From contig JAOTON010001374.1 in assembly GCA_034440635.1 (NCBI GenBank), positions 248,001 through 312,000 of the forward strand: 64,000 nt of DNA, written 5' to 3'. This document shows, piece after piece, positions 10,690 through 22,850 of this stretch. Position numbers and translations under genes: made by a program. The stretch's first letter is position 1. Every line of letters begins with the position of its first letter. The notes beneath the pieces were generated by a model. That model was given only the letters and a program-made list of their open reading frames with translations. It searched no databases and was not told where the DNA came from. The DNA comes from Lepas anatifera (taxonomy: Eukaryota > Arthropoda > Thecostraca > Lepadidae).

Positions 10690-13070
10690 GGTGTGGGGGT
10701 AAGGAGCTCTAGCATAAGCGGATCCAGGACATCAGCATGGGGGTAGGGGCTAAAGAGTTCGAGCATAGGCGGATCCAGGACATCAGTACGAGGGTGGGGC
10801 TAGGGAGTTAGAGCATAGGCGGATCCAGGACATCGGTACGAGGGTCGGGCTAGGGAGTTAGAGCATAGGTGGATCCAGGACATCGGTACGAGGGTCGGGC
10901 TAGGGAGTTAGAGCATAGGCGGATCCAGGACATTAGTACGGGGATGGGGCTAAGCAGCTGAGCATTAGCGGATTCAGGACATCAGTACGGGGTGAGACTC
11001 GGGAGTTCCAGCATAGGCGGATCCAGGACATCAGTAGGGGGTAGGGGCTACGGAGTTCGAGCATAGGCGGATCCAGGATATTAGTACGGGGATGGGGCTA
11101 AGGAGATCGAGCATAGGCGGATCTAGGACATCTGTACGGGGGTGGGGCTAAAGGGCTTGAGTATAGGCGGATCAAGGATATCAGTACGGGGGTGAGGCTA
11201 AAAAGCTCGAGCATAAGCGGATCCAGGACATCAGCACGTGGGTGGGGTCTAAAGAGTTCGAGCATAGGCGGATCCAGGACATCAGTACGGGGGTGGGGCT
11301 AAGAAGCTCGAGCATAAGCAGATCAGCTGATCAGTACGGGGGTGGGGCTCGGGAGCTCGAGCATAGTCGGATCCAGGACATCAGTAGGGGGTGGGGGCTA
11401 AGTAGTTCGAGCATAGGCGGATCCAGGGCAGTACAGAGGTGGGGCTACGGAGTTCGAGCATAGGCGAATCCAGGACATCAGTAAGGGGGTGGGGTAAGGA
11501 GCTCGAGCATAGGCGGATCCAGGACATCAGTGGGGGGGGGTAGGGGCTACGGAGTTCGAGCATAGGCGGATCCAGGACATCAGTAAGAAGGTGGGGTAAG
11601 GAGCTCGAGCATAGGCGGATCCAGGACATCAGTAGGGAGTAGGGGCTAAGGAGTTCGAGCATAGGCGGATCCAGGACATCAGTACGGAGGTGGGGCTAAG
11701 AAGTTCGAGCATACGCGGATCCAGGACATCAGTACGGGGGTGGGGCTAAGGAGCTCCAGCAAAGGCGGATCCAGGCCTCAGTACGGGGGTGGGGCTAAGG
11801 AGCTCGAGCATAGGCGGATCCAGGACATCAGTACGGTGGTGGGGCTCGGGCGTTCCAGCATAGGCGGATACAAGACATTAGTAGGGTGGTAGGGGCTAAA
11901 GAGTTCGAGTATAGGCGAATCCAGGGCAGTACGGAAGTGGGGCTACGGAGTTCGAGCATAGGCAGATCCAGGACATCAGTTTGGGGGTGGGGCTAAGGAG
12001 CTCGAGCATAGGCGGATCCAGGACATCAGTGCAGGGGTGTGGCTCCGGAGCTCGAGTAAAGGCGGATCCAGGACATCAGTACGGGGGTGGGGCTAAGGAG
12101 ATCGAGCATAGGTGGATCCAGGACATCTGTACGGGGGTGGGGCTAAAGAGCTGGAGCATAGGCGGATCCAGGACATCAGTATGGGTGTGGGGCTAAGGAG
12201 CTCGAGCAGAGGCGGATCCAGGGCATCAGTACGGGGGTGGGGCTAAGGGGTTCGAGTACAGGCGGATAAAGGACATCAGTACAGAGGTGGGGCTAAGGAG
12301 CTCAAGCATAAGCGGATCCAGGACATCAGCACAGGGGTAGGGGCTAAAGAGTTCGAGCATAGGCGGATCCAGGACATCAGTACGGGGGTGGGGCTAAGGA
12401 GCTCGAGCATAAGCGGAGCCAGGATATCAGTACGGGGGTAGAGGCTAAGGAGTTTGAGCATAGGCGGATCCAGCATATCGGTACGGGGATGGGGCTAAGG
12501 AGATCCAGCATAGGCGGATCCAGGACATCTGTACGGAGGTGGGGCTAAGGAGCTCGAGCATAGGCGGATCCAGGACATCAGTATGGGTGTCGGGCTAAGG
12601 AGCTCGAGCAGAGGCGGATCCAGGACATCAGTACAGGGCTGGGGCTAAGGGGCTCGAGTATAGGCGGATCAAAGACATCAGTATGGGGGTGGGGCTAACG
12701 AACTCGAGCATAAGCGGATCCAGGACATCAAGGGGCTAAAGAGTTAAAACAGGTAGGGGCTAAAGAGTTAAAACATAAGCGGATCCAGGACATCAGTACG
12801 GGGGTGGGGCTAAGGAGCTCGAGAATAAGCAGATTCAGGACATCAGTACGTGGGTGGGGCTCGGAAGCTCGAGCATAGGCGGATCCAGGACATCAGTAGG
12901 GGTAGGGGCTAAGGAGTTCAAGCATAGGCGGATCCAGGGCAGCATAGAGGTGGGGCTACGGAGTTCGAGCATAGGCAGATCCAGGACATATGTAAGGGGG
13001 TGAGGTAAGGAGCTCGAGCATAGGCGGATCCAGGACATCAGTTCGGTGGTGGGGCTGAGGTCTCGAGCTG
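10690..13070. repeat. 50-bp minisatellite array 3 (about 47 units)
   Basis: Same unit as arrays 1 and 2. It starts directly after module C, not after module A. The ends of arrays 2 and 3 (GGGGCTGAGGTCTCGAGCTGGGGCATAA) are nearly identical, so each array passes into module B at a fixed junction. Units near 12263-12570 duplicate those at 3543-3860 and 7781-8070. Confidence 0.93.
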
Positions 13071-15119
13071 GGGCATAACTCGGTAACAAATAGGCTGAAT
13101 TGGGTGAAAATCTGCAGGTATAGGTGAAATACCGTCGGAAAACCCATCATATTTTATATTGTATCTCCTTTCTTCCTGTCATGCCCAGTCTTTCCCTAAC
13201 AATACAAACATTATGCGTGTGTTTATTTATTTGATGACATGAACAGAGGGCAAGCGTGATGCAGTATGCAGAGACATGCTAATTTAGGAAAACATGGGCC
13301 TAGACAGGGGATTGAATGGAGCCATAATGACAACACAAAACCTAAAACTTCAACATTGCGTTGTTATAAGTATCAAACTGCTGAAAAAACTCGCCTGTCA
13401 ATCGAACTGTTTGGCTAACGTACATTGTCACCGGCTTCTCCTGCGCCAGAGCGGCACCTGCCGAGGCCGCAGGCCGAGGTTGTTGTTGTTGTTGCCTGTT
13501 CTGAGCGCTGGTATCAGAGACCTAAAACTTTTGTGGATAGAAGGCACTTCCAAATGAATAAGTACCACGGTTGTCAATTTTCAAAATTTTTCAAAATTTT
13601 GCCCAGAATTTTGCATTATGTGATTTTTAACTTTTATTTTTTATTTTTTGCTAATTCATCTAGACTCTTCAAACTTGCACCCTTTTACATCAGGGAAATT
13701 TATAGTTCACACAAAAAGTTGGAAAGAAAAAGTTTTAAATTTAAGTCTCTAACTTAACTTTTAAACTTTGCACCCTAAATTTGACATAAAACTCATGGCC
13801 TAAACTATAGGCTCAAAATATCTGAAGCTACGGCAGTTCAGGTTCTAACTCAAATATCCACTTATAGGCCTGTTTGTGCAGAACTGCACAAACACAAAAA
13901 CAAAATGAAAACGGAAATTTGAGGGTCCTTTTTGGCCTATTCCGTGAAGGTCTGTATTTCCCAAAATATCATTCAAACCCTTATATCTTCGGATCTAATT
14001 AATAAAATTTAGTTTCGATTTCAGAAAATAAAAGAAAATAGCCTCCCTTATTATATATTTAGAGATAAAAACTTTCAGACTGAAACTTTTTATTTTATAG
14101 GCAAAAATAAATTATAAGTTTTGAAACTTTTTATTCTCAGCCCCCTGGTTTCCAGAACATGATAGCTAGGGTATTGAACTTAACACGGCTGGATAGCAAA
14201 CTTCGGTGCCGTCATTTTTCTCACTCATACCCCCCACTTATCTCTTACGGCGTCCGAGCTATAAGTCGTAAAATACATTTCAAAGTGGTAATTTTATCGG
14301 TTCATTTTTGCTTCACACCGGGGTTTAGGGTGGTTAGAGTCATTGCAGGGAAATGAAATTTTGCATGCAGCTAGGTAAGAGACATATCTTGCCATTGCAA
14401 CAGGTTGCATATCATAGCAACAACAGTCTACCTTTAATTAAATGTAATACATCATTGCTAGTATGTTTCCCGCCCGAAACCTCACCCCGCCGTTCGGCCG
14501 TAGCGTCGCTGCGGGCGGCGCACTGGTAGCTGCTATGCGAGACAGATACCATAGCTATGTACGCATGCTATAGACCAGCGCGAATGCCCGGTGGTGGCAG
14601 GGTAGTCTGTCTCGTTTCGGCTCCTCTACTCGTGCGGCGGGCGCCTTGTCTATTAGATATTCATATCAGTCGGACGGCCGGGTGGCGGCCGTGCGGTAGG
14701 GTCCTGCGCGCTGTGGCGACTTGCGACGAAAAAAACAAAATGGTGGTCAGGAACTGGTTTGCTTGTTTGGTTTGTTGTGTTAGGTTTCTTTACGTGTGTC
14801 CGAATCTTACTGTGTATGTGTGTGATATGTCCGGTAAAAGTGATGTGTTTTATGGGAGAGATAAGAGGGGCCCCACCACTTAAGCCTTCGGGCTTTTGCG
14901 TCAATCTCTTTGTTATACCTGTCATATTGTTTCCGTCCAATAAAAGTTTAACATCTATATATCTGTCTACCCGCTAGTTAATGCATTCTCTAACCATAGG
15001 TAACACTGGTTAAAGGACCCACCGTTGCACACAATTTCTTTCCCAGCCGAATGAACCTCTTTGTGCCCATACCATGACACGTGACTCCTTGCACTGCCTG
15101 CTTAAATCAACTGTATAAG
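13071..15119. repeat. Module B joined to module A, copy 3
   Basis: Module B starts with ACTCGGTAACAAATAGGCTG and runs to the GCAGCTAGGTAAGAG point. It then takes the tail with GCAACAGGTTGCATATC, a GC-rich segment (about 14480-14720) and module A, ending CAACTGTATAAG. This is the most complete example of the B-to-A arrangement and helps interpret the truncated copy at 3933-4822. Confidence 0.8.
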
Positions 15120-16855
15120 CAGTGGCGGATCCAGGCCATTAGTATGGGGGTGGGACTAAGGAGCTGGAGCAGAGGCGGATCCAAGACATCAGTACCGGAG
15201 TGGGGCTAAGGAGCTCGAGCATAGGCGGATCCAGGACATCAGTAAGGAGGTGGGGCTAAGGAGCTCGAGCATAAGCGGATCCAGGACATCAGCACGGGGG
15301 TAGGGGCTAAAGAGTTCGAGCATAGGCGGATCCAGGACATCAGTACGAGGGTGGGCCTAGGGAGATAAAGCATAGGCGGATCCAGGACATCAGTACGGGA
15401 ATGGGGCTAAGGAGCTTAAGCATAGGCAGATCCAGGACAGTACGGAGGTGGGGCTACGGAGTTCGAGCATAGCCGGAACCAGGACATCAGTAAGTGCGTG
15501 GGGCTAAAGAGCTCGAGCATAGGCGGATCCAGGACATCAGTACGGGGATGGGCTAAGCAGCTCGAGCATAGGCGGATCCAGGACATCAGTACGGGGATGG
15601 GGCTAGGGAGCTCGAGCATAGGCGGATCCATGACAGTACGGAGGTGGGGCTACGGAGTTCGAGCATAGGCGGATCCAGGACATCAGTAAGGAGGTGGGGC
15701 TAAGGAGCTCGAGCATAAGCGGATCCAGGACATCAGCACGGGGGTAGGGGCTAAAGAATTCGAGCATAGGCGGATCCAGGACATCAGTACGAGGGTGGGC
15801 CTAGGGAGATAAAGAATAGGCGGATCCAAGACATCAGTAAGGGGGTGGGGCTAAGGAGCTCGAGCATAAGCGGATCCAGGACATCAGCACGGGGGTAGGG
15901 GCTAAAGAGTTCGAGCATAGGCGGATCCAGGACATCAGTACGAGGGTGGGCCTAGGGAGATAGAGAATAGGCGGATCCAGGACATCAGTACGAGGGTGGG
16001 GCTAGGGAGTTAGAGCATAGGCGGATCCAGGACATCAGTACGGGGGTGGGGCTAAGGAGCTCGAGCATAGGCGGATCCATGACATCAGTTCGGGGGTGGG
16101 GCTAAGGAGCTCGAGCATAGGCGGATCCAGGACATCAGTGCGGGGGTGGGGCTCCGGAGCTCGAGTAAAGGCGGATCCAGGACATCAGTACGGGGGTGGG
16201 GCTACGGAGATGGAGCATAGGCGGATCCAGGACATCAGTACGGAGGTGGGGCTAAGAAGTTAGAGCATAGGCCGATCCAGGACATCAGTACGGGGGTGGG
16301 GCTAAGGAAATCGAGCATAGACGGATCCAGGACATCAGTACGGGGGTGGGGCTAAGGAGCTCGAGCATAAGCGGATCCAGGGCATCAGTACGGGGGTAGA
16401 GGCTAAGGAGTTCGAGCATAAGCGGATCCAGGATATCAGTACGGGGATGGGACTAAGGAGCTCGAGAATAGGCGGATATAGGTCATCAGTTCGGGGGTGG
16501 GGCTAAGGAGCTCGAGCATAAGCGGATCCAGGACATCAGTACGGGGTGGTGCTAAGGAAATGGAGCATAGGCGGATCCAGGAAATCAGTATGGGGGTGCG
16601 GCTAGTTGGCTGGCGCATAAGCGGATCCAGGACATCAATAGGGGGTAGGGGCTATGGAGTTCGAGCATAGGCGGATCCAGGGCATTACAGAGGTGGGGCT
16701 ACGGAGTTCGAGCATAGGCAGATCCAGGACATCAGTAAGGGGTTGGGGTAAGGAGCTCGAGCATAGGCGGATCCAGGACATCAGTACGGGGGTTAGGCTA
16801 AAGAGCTCGAGCATAGGCGGATCCAGGACATCAGTTCGGTGCTGGGGCTGAGGTC
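15120..16855. repeat. 50-bp minisatellite array 4 (about 35 units)
   Basis: Begins with CAGTGGCGGATCCAGG right after module A. Several units (about 15930-16440) repeat the variant order seen at 7120-7600. It ends at the same CTCGAGCTGGGGCATAACTCGG junction as arrays 2 and 3. Confidence 0.93.
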
Positions 16856-18410
16856 TCGAGCTGGGGCATAACTCGGTAACAAATAGGCTGAATTGGGTGA
16901 AAATCTGCAGGTATAGGTGATATACTGTCGGAAAACCCGTCATATTTTATATTGCATCGCCTTTCTTCTGGTCATGCTTAGTCTTTGCTTAACAAAACAA
17001 ACATTATACGTGTGTTTATTTATGTGATGACATTAACAGAGGGCAAGTGTGGTGCAGTATGCAGATACATGCCAATTTAGGAAAACATGGGCCTAGACAG
17101 GGGATTAAATGGAGCCATAATGAGAACACAAAACCTAAAACTCAAACATTGCGTTGTTATAAGTATCAAACTGCTGAAAACACTCGCCTGTCAATCGAAC
17201 TGTTTGGCTAACGTACATTGTCACCGGCTTCTCCTGCGCCGGAGCGGCACCTGCCGAGGCCGCAGGCCGAGGTCTATTGTTGTTTTCTGTTCTGCGCGCT
17301 GGTATCAGAGACCTAAAACTTTTGTCGATAGAAGGCACTTCCAAATGAATAAGCACCACGGTTGTCAATTTTCAAAATTTTCAAAATTTTGCCCAGAATT
17401 TTGCGTTATGTGATTTTCAATTTTTATTTTTCTAATTTTTGCTAATTCTTCTAGACTCTTCAAACTTGCACCCTTTTACATTAGGGAAGTTTGTAGTTCA
17501 CACAAAAAGTTGAAAAGAAAAAGTTTTAAATTTAAGTCTCTAACTAGCTTTTCAACCTTGCACCCTAAATTTGGCATAAAACTCATGGTCTAAACTATAG
17601 GCTCGAAATATCTGAACCTACGGCAGTTCAGGTTCTAAGTCAAATATCCAATTATAGGCCTGTTTGTGCAGTTCTGCACAAACACAAGAACAAAATGAAA
17701 ACGGAAATTTGAGGGTCATTTTTGGCCCATTCCGTGAAAGTCTGCATTTCCCAAAATATCATTCAAACCCTTAGATCTTCAGATCTAATTGAAAAAGTTT
17801 AGTTTCCATTTTAGATAATAAAAGAGAAACTAATTTATTAAGAAAACCTCCTTTATTATATATTTAGAGATAAGAACTAGTTTTTAACAATTTTTATTCT
17901 CAGCCCCCTGGTTTCCAGACCATGATAACTACGGTATTGAACTTAACACGGCTGGATAGAAAACTTCGTTGCCGTCATTTTTCTCACTCATACCCCCCCT
18001 TATCTCTTACGGCTTCCGCGCTATAAGCCGTAAAATGCATTTCAAAGTGGTAATTTTATCGGTTCATTTTTGCTTCACACCGGGGTTTAGGGTGGTTAGA
18101 ATCATTGGAGGGAAATGAAATTTTGCATGCAGCTAGGTAAGAAACACATGTCGACATTCCATCTAATTAGATATCAATGAAACACCAAGTTACCTTTACT
18201 AACATGCCGTTTCTCCACGCATCGTTTTAGCACATTACCAGGCGTCACCCACGCGTCCACGCCGCGGCAACTGCCGGCGATCGGAGCGGCCGGCTCTGTT
18301 TATGTGGTCTGGTAACAACGTACCCAACACTACCCATAATGCATCACAAGTAATTAGAGTACCGTAAAAGTCTGAGTCTACAATAAGAGTATTATATTTC
18401 GGTTTTTGGA
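16856..18410. repeat. Module B, copy 4 (with tail leading to module C)
   Basis: Aligns with 8573-10227 throughout, including the GTCGACATTCC and CATAATGCATCACAAG tail. It lacks part of the AT-rich middle near 17840-17890. It lies about 8.28 kb from the 8573 copy, which indicates duplication of a larger array-B-C unit. Confidence 0.8.
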
Positions 18411-18833
18411 CCATGGGTGGATCCAGGGAATAAGTAGGCTAGGTGCACCCTCCCCTCCCCCTCCCCCCATCCCCTCCATCATCCCCCAATCGACCATCGG
18501 CGCCCTCTGAAATTGTAAAAACACGCCTCTAAAGGTCGATGGCGCTCCCTGAAATGTCGCCTCCTAAACGCGGATCCAGGATTGCCTATCGGGGGCGAGG
18601 TGGAAGGGCAAACTTCCTGGTGGGCGCTATCTACACCAGGGACGCCACTTTGGCCGGAAAAACCTATCAAGTAAGCGCTTAATCCTATCAGTGGGCACCG
18701 ATACCTGCATCTCGGGGAAAACGACATTTCAGGGGGTGCCATCGAACTTTCCAGGGGGTTTCGAGACAATTTCAGGGGGTGCTAAGATTCTATGGGGGGC
18801 ACCTGTCCCCTTTCCCTCTTGGATCCGCCTACG
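18411..18833. mobile_element. Module C fold-back element, copy 2
   Basis: Near-duplicate of 10228-10653 with the same inverted halves and the same neighbours: module B on the left and a minisatellite on the right. Because both flanks are conserved, this copy probably arose by segmental duplication rather than an independent insertion. Confidence 0.72.
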
Positions 18834-18874
18834 TCGTTGGGGGGGGGCACGGAGGTGGGGTCGTTACGGCTGTG

Positions 18875-19640
18875 GGGCTAAGGAGCTCGAGCATAAGCGG
18901 ATGCAGGACACCAGTACGGGGGTGGGGCTAGGGAGCTCGAGCATAAGCGGATCAACGATATCAGTACGGGGGTAGGGGCTAAGGACCTCGAGCATAAGCG
19001 GATCCAGGACATCAGCACGGGGGTTGGGACTAAAGAGTTCGAGCATACGCGGATCCAGGACATCAGTACGGGGGGTGGGGTTAGGGATTTAGAGCATAGG
19101 CGGATCCAGGACATCAGTACGGGGGGTGGGGCTCGGGAACTCGAGCATAGGCGGATCCAGGACATCAGTAGGGGGTAGGGGCTAAGGAGTTCGAGCTTAG
19201 GCGGATCCAGGGCAGTACGGAGGTGGGGCTACGGAGTTCGAGCATAGACGGATCCAGGACATCAGTAAGGGGGTGGGGCTAAGGAGCTCGAGCATAGACG
19301 GATCCAGGACATCAGTTCGGAGGTGGGGCTAAGGAGCTCGAGCACAGGCGGATCCAGGACATCAGTGCGGTGGTGGGGCTAGGGAGCTCGAGCATAGCGG
19401 ATCCAGGACATCAGTACGGGGGTGGGGCTAAGGACATGGAGCATAGGCGGATCCAGGACATCAGTACGGAGGTGGAGCTAAGAAGTTCGAGCATAGACGG
19501 ATCCAGGACATCAGTACGGGGTGGGGCTAAAGAGTTCGAGCAAATGCGGATCCAGGACATCAGGATGGGGGGGCTAAGGAGCTCGAGCATAGGCGGATCC
19601 AGGACATCAGTACGGGGGTGGGGCTAAGGGGCTCGAGTAC
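18875..19640. repeat. 50-bp minisatellite array 5 (about 15 units)
   Basis: Shortest array. Units carry the same GGCGGATCCAGGACATCAGT core and end with GGGGCTCGAGTACAGGCGGATCAAGG, where the sequence passes into a C-related element. Confidence 0.92.
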
Positions 19641-20032
19641 AGGCGGATCAAGGATTTCCGATAGGGGAGAAACCTTACCGGGGAAGGAGTGTAATCCGGA
19701 ACAGGGGGCCTCACTTTTGACCGGCAAAACCTATCAGGTGGACGCAAAATCCTTCCGATGGGCGCAGATTTTCTCATCTTAAGGGGGTGGGAAGTGACAT
19801 TTCAGGTGGCGCCATCGAATGTTTAAGGAGGCGCCGTGACCATTTCAGGGGGCGCCGAGGGTCGATCAAGGGGGGCACGTGCCCCCTATGCCCCCTACCA
19901 CCCATGAATTCACCTATTAGCTCGAGCATCCCCACCATTGCTTCGAAACATCCTCTGCCTATGCCATAGCTCTAGGCATTTTCACATGGGGGGGATTGAG
20001 CCCCCTAGCCTCGCCCCTTGTATCCGCCACCG
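19641..20032. mobile_element. Diverged relative of module C with inverted GGCGGAT termini
   Basis: The body matches the right half of module C (CACTTTTGACCGGCAAAACCT, GACATTTCAGG, GCCATCGAATG, CATTTCAGGGGGCGCC). The left end reads AGGCGGATCAAGG and the right end CCTTGTATCCGCCACCG, an inverted counterpart of CGGTGGCGGATACAAGG. The right terminus is close to the CAGTGGCGGATCC start of the arrays. No clear target duplication was found. Confidence 0.6.
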
Positions 20033-20149
20033 TGTTTAGACATATAAATGATATATAAATATCGTTGCGCTCTGTTCTATTTTATCCAGCAATACCAATG
20101 AGCGACAATCGGTCATGCAGATTTCGAATCTGGTCTTCAGGTCAATGAA
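20033..20149. other. Unassigned spacer
   Basis: Short AT-rich stretch. Nothing recognisable. Confidence 0.4.
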
Positions 20150-20690
20150 AGGTCACTGCACATGCGCAGTGGAACTAATGGTAACAGAGACCATCTCGGC
20201 AACCTACGGATCGATTTTCTTGAAATTCTGTGAACAAGAGAATAGCACGGAATGTAAACAAAAAATGTCATATTGAAGCTGCACAGCTCTGCGCATGCGC
20301 AGTAGAAACTATGAAAATAAGCCTTAAAGTTGAGGATATTTCAGAGGAGGACATGAACAGAGGAGGGCCAACATGCTTAAATTTAGCATGAATGTTTTGT
20401 CACCCTTGGCAACTACAAAGGTCAGTGCGCATGCGCATTATATTTCATGGCCATGGAGGCTATCTCGGGAGCCATTAGACCGATTTTGCTCAAATTTTGC
20501 GAGTAAAAACAAAATACCATCTGCTAATCCCAATTGACGGCATTATGACGCTGCACTGTGCTGCACATGCACTGTAGGAATTCTAAAGAATAATAGGCTA
20601 TAAGGGATAATTTAGACCAGGAGACAAACACACAGCATACCAACATGCTTTTTTCAGTCAATTATAACGGTATCTTCGCTCTCATTCACT
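20150..20690. repeat. Two-copy tandem repeat of about 270 bp with CGCATGCG palindromes
   Basis: The two units (about 20150-20417 and 20418-20690) share an ATCTCGG(C/G)A...CGATTTT segment, a CTGCACAG/CTGCACTG segment and a CAACATGCTT segment. Each contains two GCATGC-centred palindromes, at about 20160, 20290, 20426 and 20562. The site at 20290 is TGCGCATGCGCA, identical to the vertebrate NRF-1 core. A regulatory role is not shown. Confidence 0.6.
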
Positions 20691-20736
20691 GCAGACGTTA
20701 CTGCTCATGCGGACTAGGACATAGGGTTACCGAAGC

Positions 20737-21142
20737 TAACTCGGTAACAAATAGGTTGAATTGGGTGAAATTCTGCAGGTATAGGTGAAATACGGTCGGC
20801 AAACCCATCATAGTTTAGCTTGTATCTCCTTTCTTCTGGTCCTGCCTAGTCTTTGCTTAATAAAACAAACATTATACGTGTGTTTATTTATGTGATGACA
20901 TGAACATAGGGCAAGCGTGGTGCAGTATGCAAAAACGTGCTAATTTAGGAAAACATGGGCTTACACAGGGGATTGAATGGAGTCATAATGAGAACACAAG
21001 ACCTAAACTCCCAACATTGCGTTGGTATAAGCATCATACTGCAGAAAACACTCGCCTGTCAATCGAACTGTTTGCCTAGCGTACATTGTCACCTGCTTCT
21101 CCTGTGCCGGAGCGGCACCTGCCGAGGCCGCAGGCCGAGTCT
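20737..21142. repeat. Module B 5' fragment, copy 5
   Basis: Matches the first 400 bp of the other B copies, from AACTCGGTAACAAATAGG to GCCGAGGCCGCAGGCCGAG. It then ends abruptly and leads into unrelated sequence. No minisatellite precedes this copy, so its left end may mark the true start of module B. Confidence 0.75.
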
Positions 21143-21597
21143 GTTGTTTACATCTTAATGCTGTAGGTTTGCGGCTTATTAATGTATTCACTTGTACGTT
21201 TCTGATGCTTTTATCGTGGAAAAATGCTAAACTCAGCAGGAGTTGGATTTGTGGGTTTTTCAAGTTGGTTTAACTTCTGTTGATACAGTTGATTTTAATA
21301 TCAATATTGGTCATCCCTTATTTGTTTTTGTATTTCACGTGCATATGATGTTTTAGTACATGTATTTCTAGTGCATGTTCTTGTTTTCCGAGATGTTCTG
21401 ATCCTACATTGGCTTTTTTCCTATTTTGTCAAGAAATTTTGACCTCTTTTTTCCCTGAATTTTGACATCCTACACTCTGCAGAAAAGTAATTTCAGAACA
21501 CTGTTGAGTGGTATAGACCATGCTCAAGCGCCAATAAAATTCATTGATTGTCTATAACTGTGCAATATTTTCTTCCAATAAACCAACACAGCAGGCA
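21143..21597. other. Unassigned AT-rich sequence
   Basis: T-rich sequence with no gene or recognised element. It ends at the strong hairpin at 21598. Confidence 0.4.
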
Positions 21598-21673
21598 GAT
21601 GAACGCGTTTCGACAAAAATTGTCTTACGCTTTTCTAAAATTGTCTACAATTTTTGTTGAAACGCGTTCATCT
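21598..21673. repeat. 27-bp inverted repeat (hairpin) with 22-bp loop
   Basis: The arms at 21598-21624 and 21647-21673 are complementary with one mismatch. They centre on GAACGCGTTTCGAC versus GTTGAAACGCGTTC and extend through AAAAATTGT. The loop contains a third partial copy, AAAATTGTCT. It could be a remnant of a small fold-back element or an RNA hairpin; the sequence does not decide. Confidence 0.7.
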
Positions 21674-21899
21674 TCCTGCTCATCATCATGTTTGGGGTTT
21701 CAGGGCGCGCCGACAGCACAGGTCATATGGCGCCCATAACAACTAAGAGGACATGTCAATACAGGCTTCAACAGATCAGGTAGAAAGGACAGTCTGTTTT
21801 ATCCTTATACCTAAACTTCTATAACATGCATGAAAACGTCCGATGCCTAAAATCACATTCCACTCCTAGGTCAGCTAGCCATTAAAGTTGGTGCTATTC

Positions 21900-22850
21900 A
21901 AAGACGATGTGATGGTGGAAAGTAAGTCAGTAAGTGAAATTTGCAACACGCAGTCCTGCAGCTATGGAAGTGAGTATATGACATTGAAATTGATTTTTCT
22001 CAAGTATGCACATATCTCTGAGATACGAACCTTGGGAGATTCCCCGAGGAGCGAGTCCAACGACGGCGAACCGGGCAAATGCCTCATCCTCTTCAGCTCG
22101 AAATCGCGGCACTCTATTAGCACGTGTTTCACCGTAAGCCTACCGCCGCAGCGAGGGCACTCCGGCGGGCCGTCGTCAGTGAGAAGAAAAGCGTGGGTGG
22201 CGTAGGTGTGCCCTATTCTTAGTCTGGAGATGATGAACTCCTCCCTTCGGCAACTCACGTTGCTTGATGTGCATGGTCCTATTTGAGGTTTTACCTCCCT
22301 TAATTTACCGCTCTTAGTATCGTCATTCCATCGCCGTTGCCACACTTGGATAACATAGTTCCTAACACACGGAAACAGATCAAAATATGGAACACGGATT
22401 CCGGAGGGAGGGTCGCTGTTAGCTGCTTCTTTTGCTGCTCTGTCGGCTAGCTCGTTGCCTGTGATGCCGCAGTGGCTAGGCACCCATGCAAGCGTCACCG
22501 ACGTCCCTCGACTAACAGTCTGGTGGATCTTATGTCTGATGAGAGGTAAAAGGTATGAGCTCGACGGGTTGTGATTGAGTAGATGAAAAGATTGTAATGA
22601 CGAAAGCGAGTCACTAAAAATAACTAATCGGTCCGTTCTCGACCACAAGGCGTGATCCAGGCACCGGAAAATCGCATACAATTCCGCGGTGAAAACTGAA
22701 GCAACTGGTAGGAGTGCATATTGTCGCTCAATATTGCTACCCACAAATGCGCATCCAGTGCATTGGCACACCTCGATCCATCCGTATAGAAGGCTGTGTG
22801 GTTTGGATACTTGGCAGAGCGGTATTCCAAAATGTGTTGGTTTAAGTGTT
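21900..22850 (-). pseudogene. 3' fragment of an I-like LINE: RNase H and C-terminal zinc-binding region
   Basis: The main frame (21962-22771) encodes an RNase H domain with the expected acidic positions: Asp in FYTDGS (about 22780, in a neighbouring frame), Glu in TAELYAI, Asp in SDSLSSL and Asp in NELADRAAKEA after WVPSHCGITG. A CPRCGGRLTVKHVLIEC zinc-binding motif and the usual LINE C-terminus follow. A frameshift near 22765 separates YTDGS from the rest, and a stop lies upstream near 22847, so the copy is 5'-truncated and dead. RNase H next to an APE-type reverse transcriptase is typical of I/LOA/R1-type clades; the nested element at 25513-31197 has a similar C-terminus. Confidence 0.85.

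Noticed and set aside
11381..11662. Repetitive open frames (LMSWIRLCSSSLAP and IGGSRTSV types) across the arrays
   Set aside because: They are translations of the 50-bp repeat in different frames and recur on both strands. There is no start context or conserved protein.
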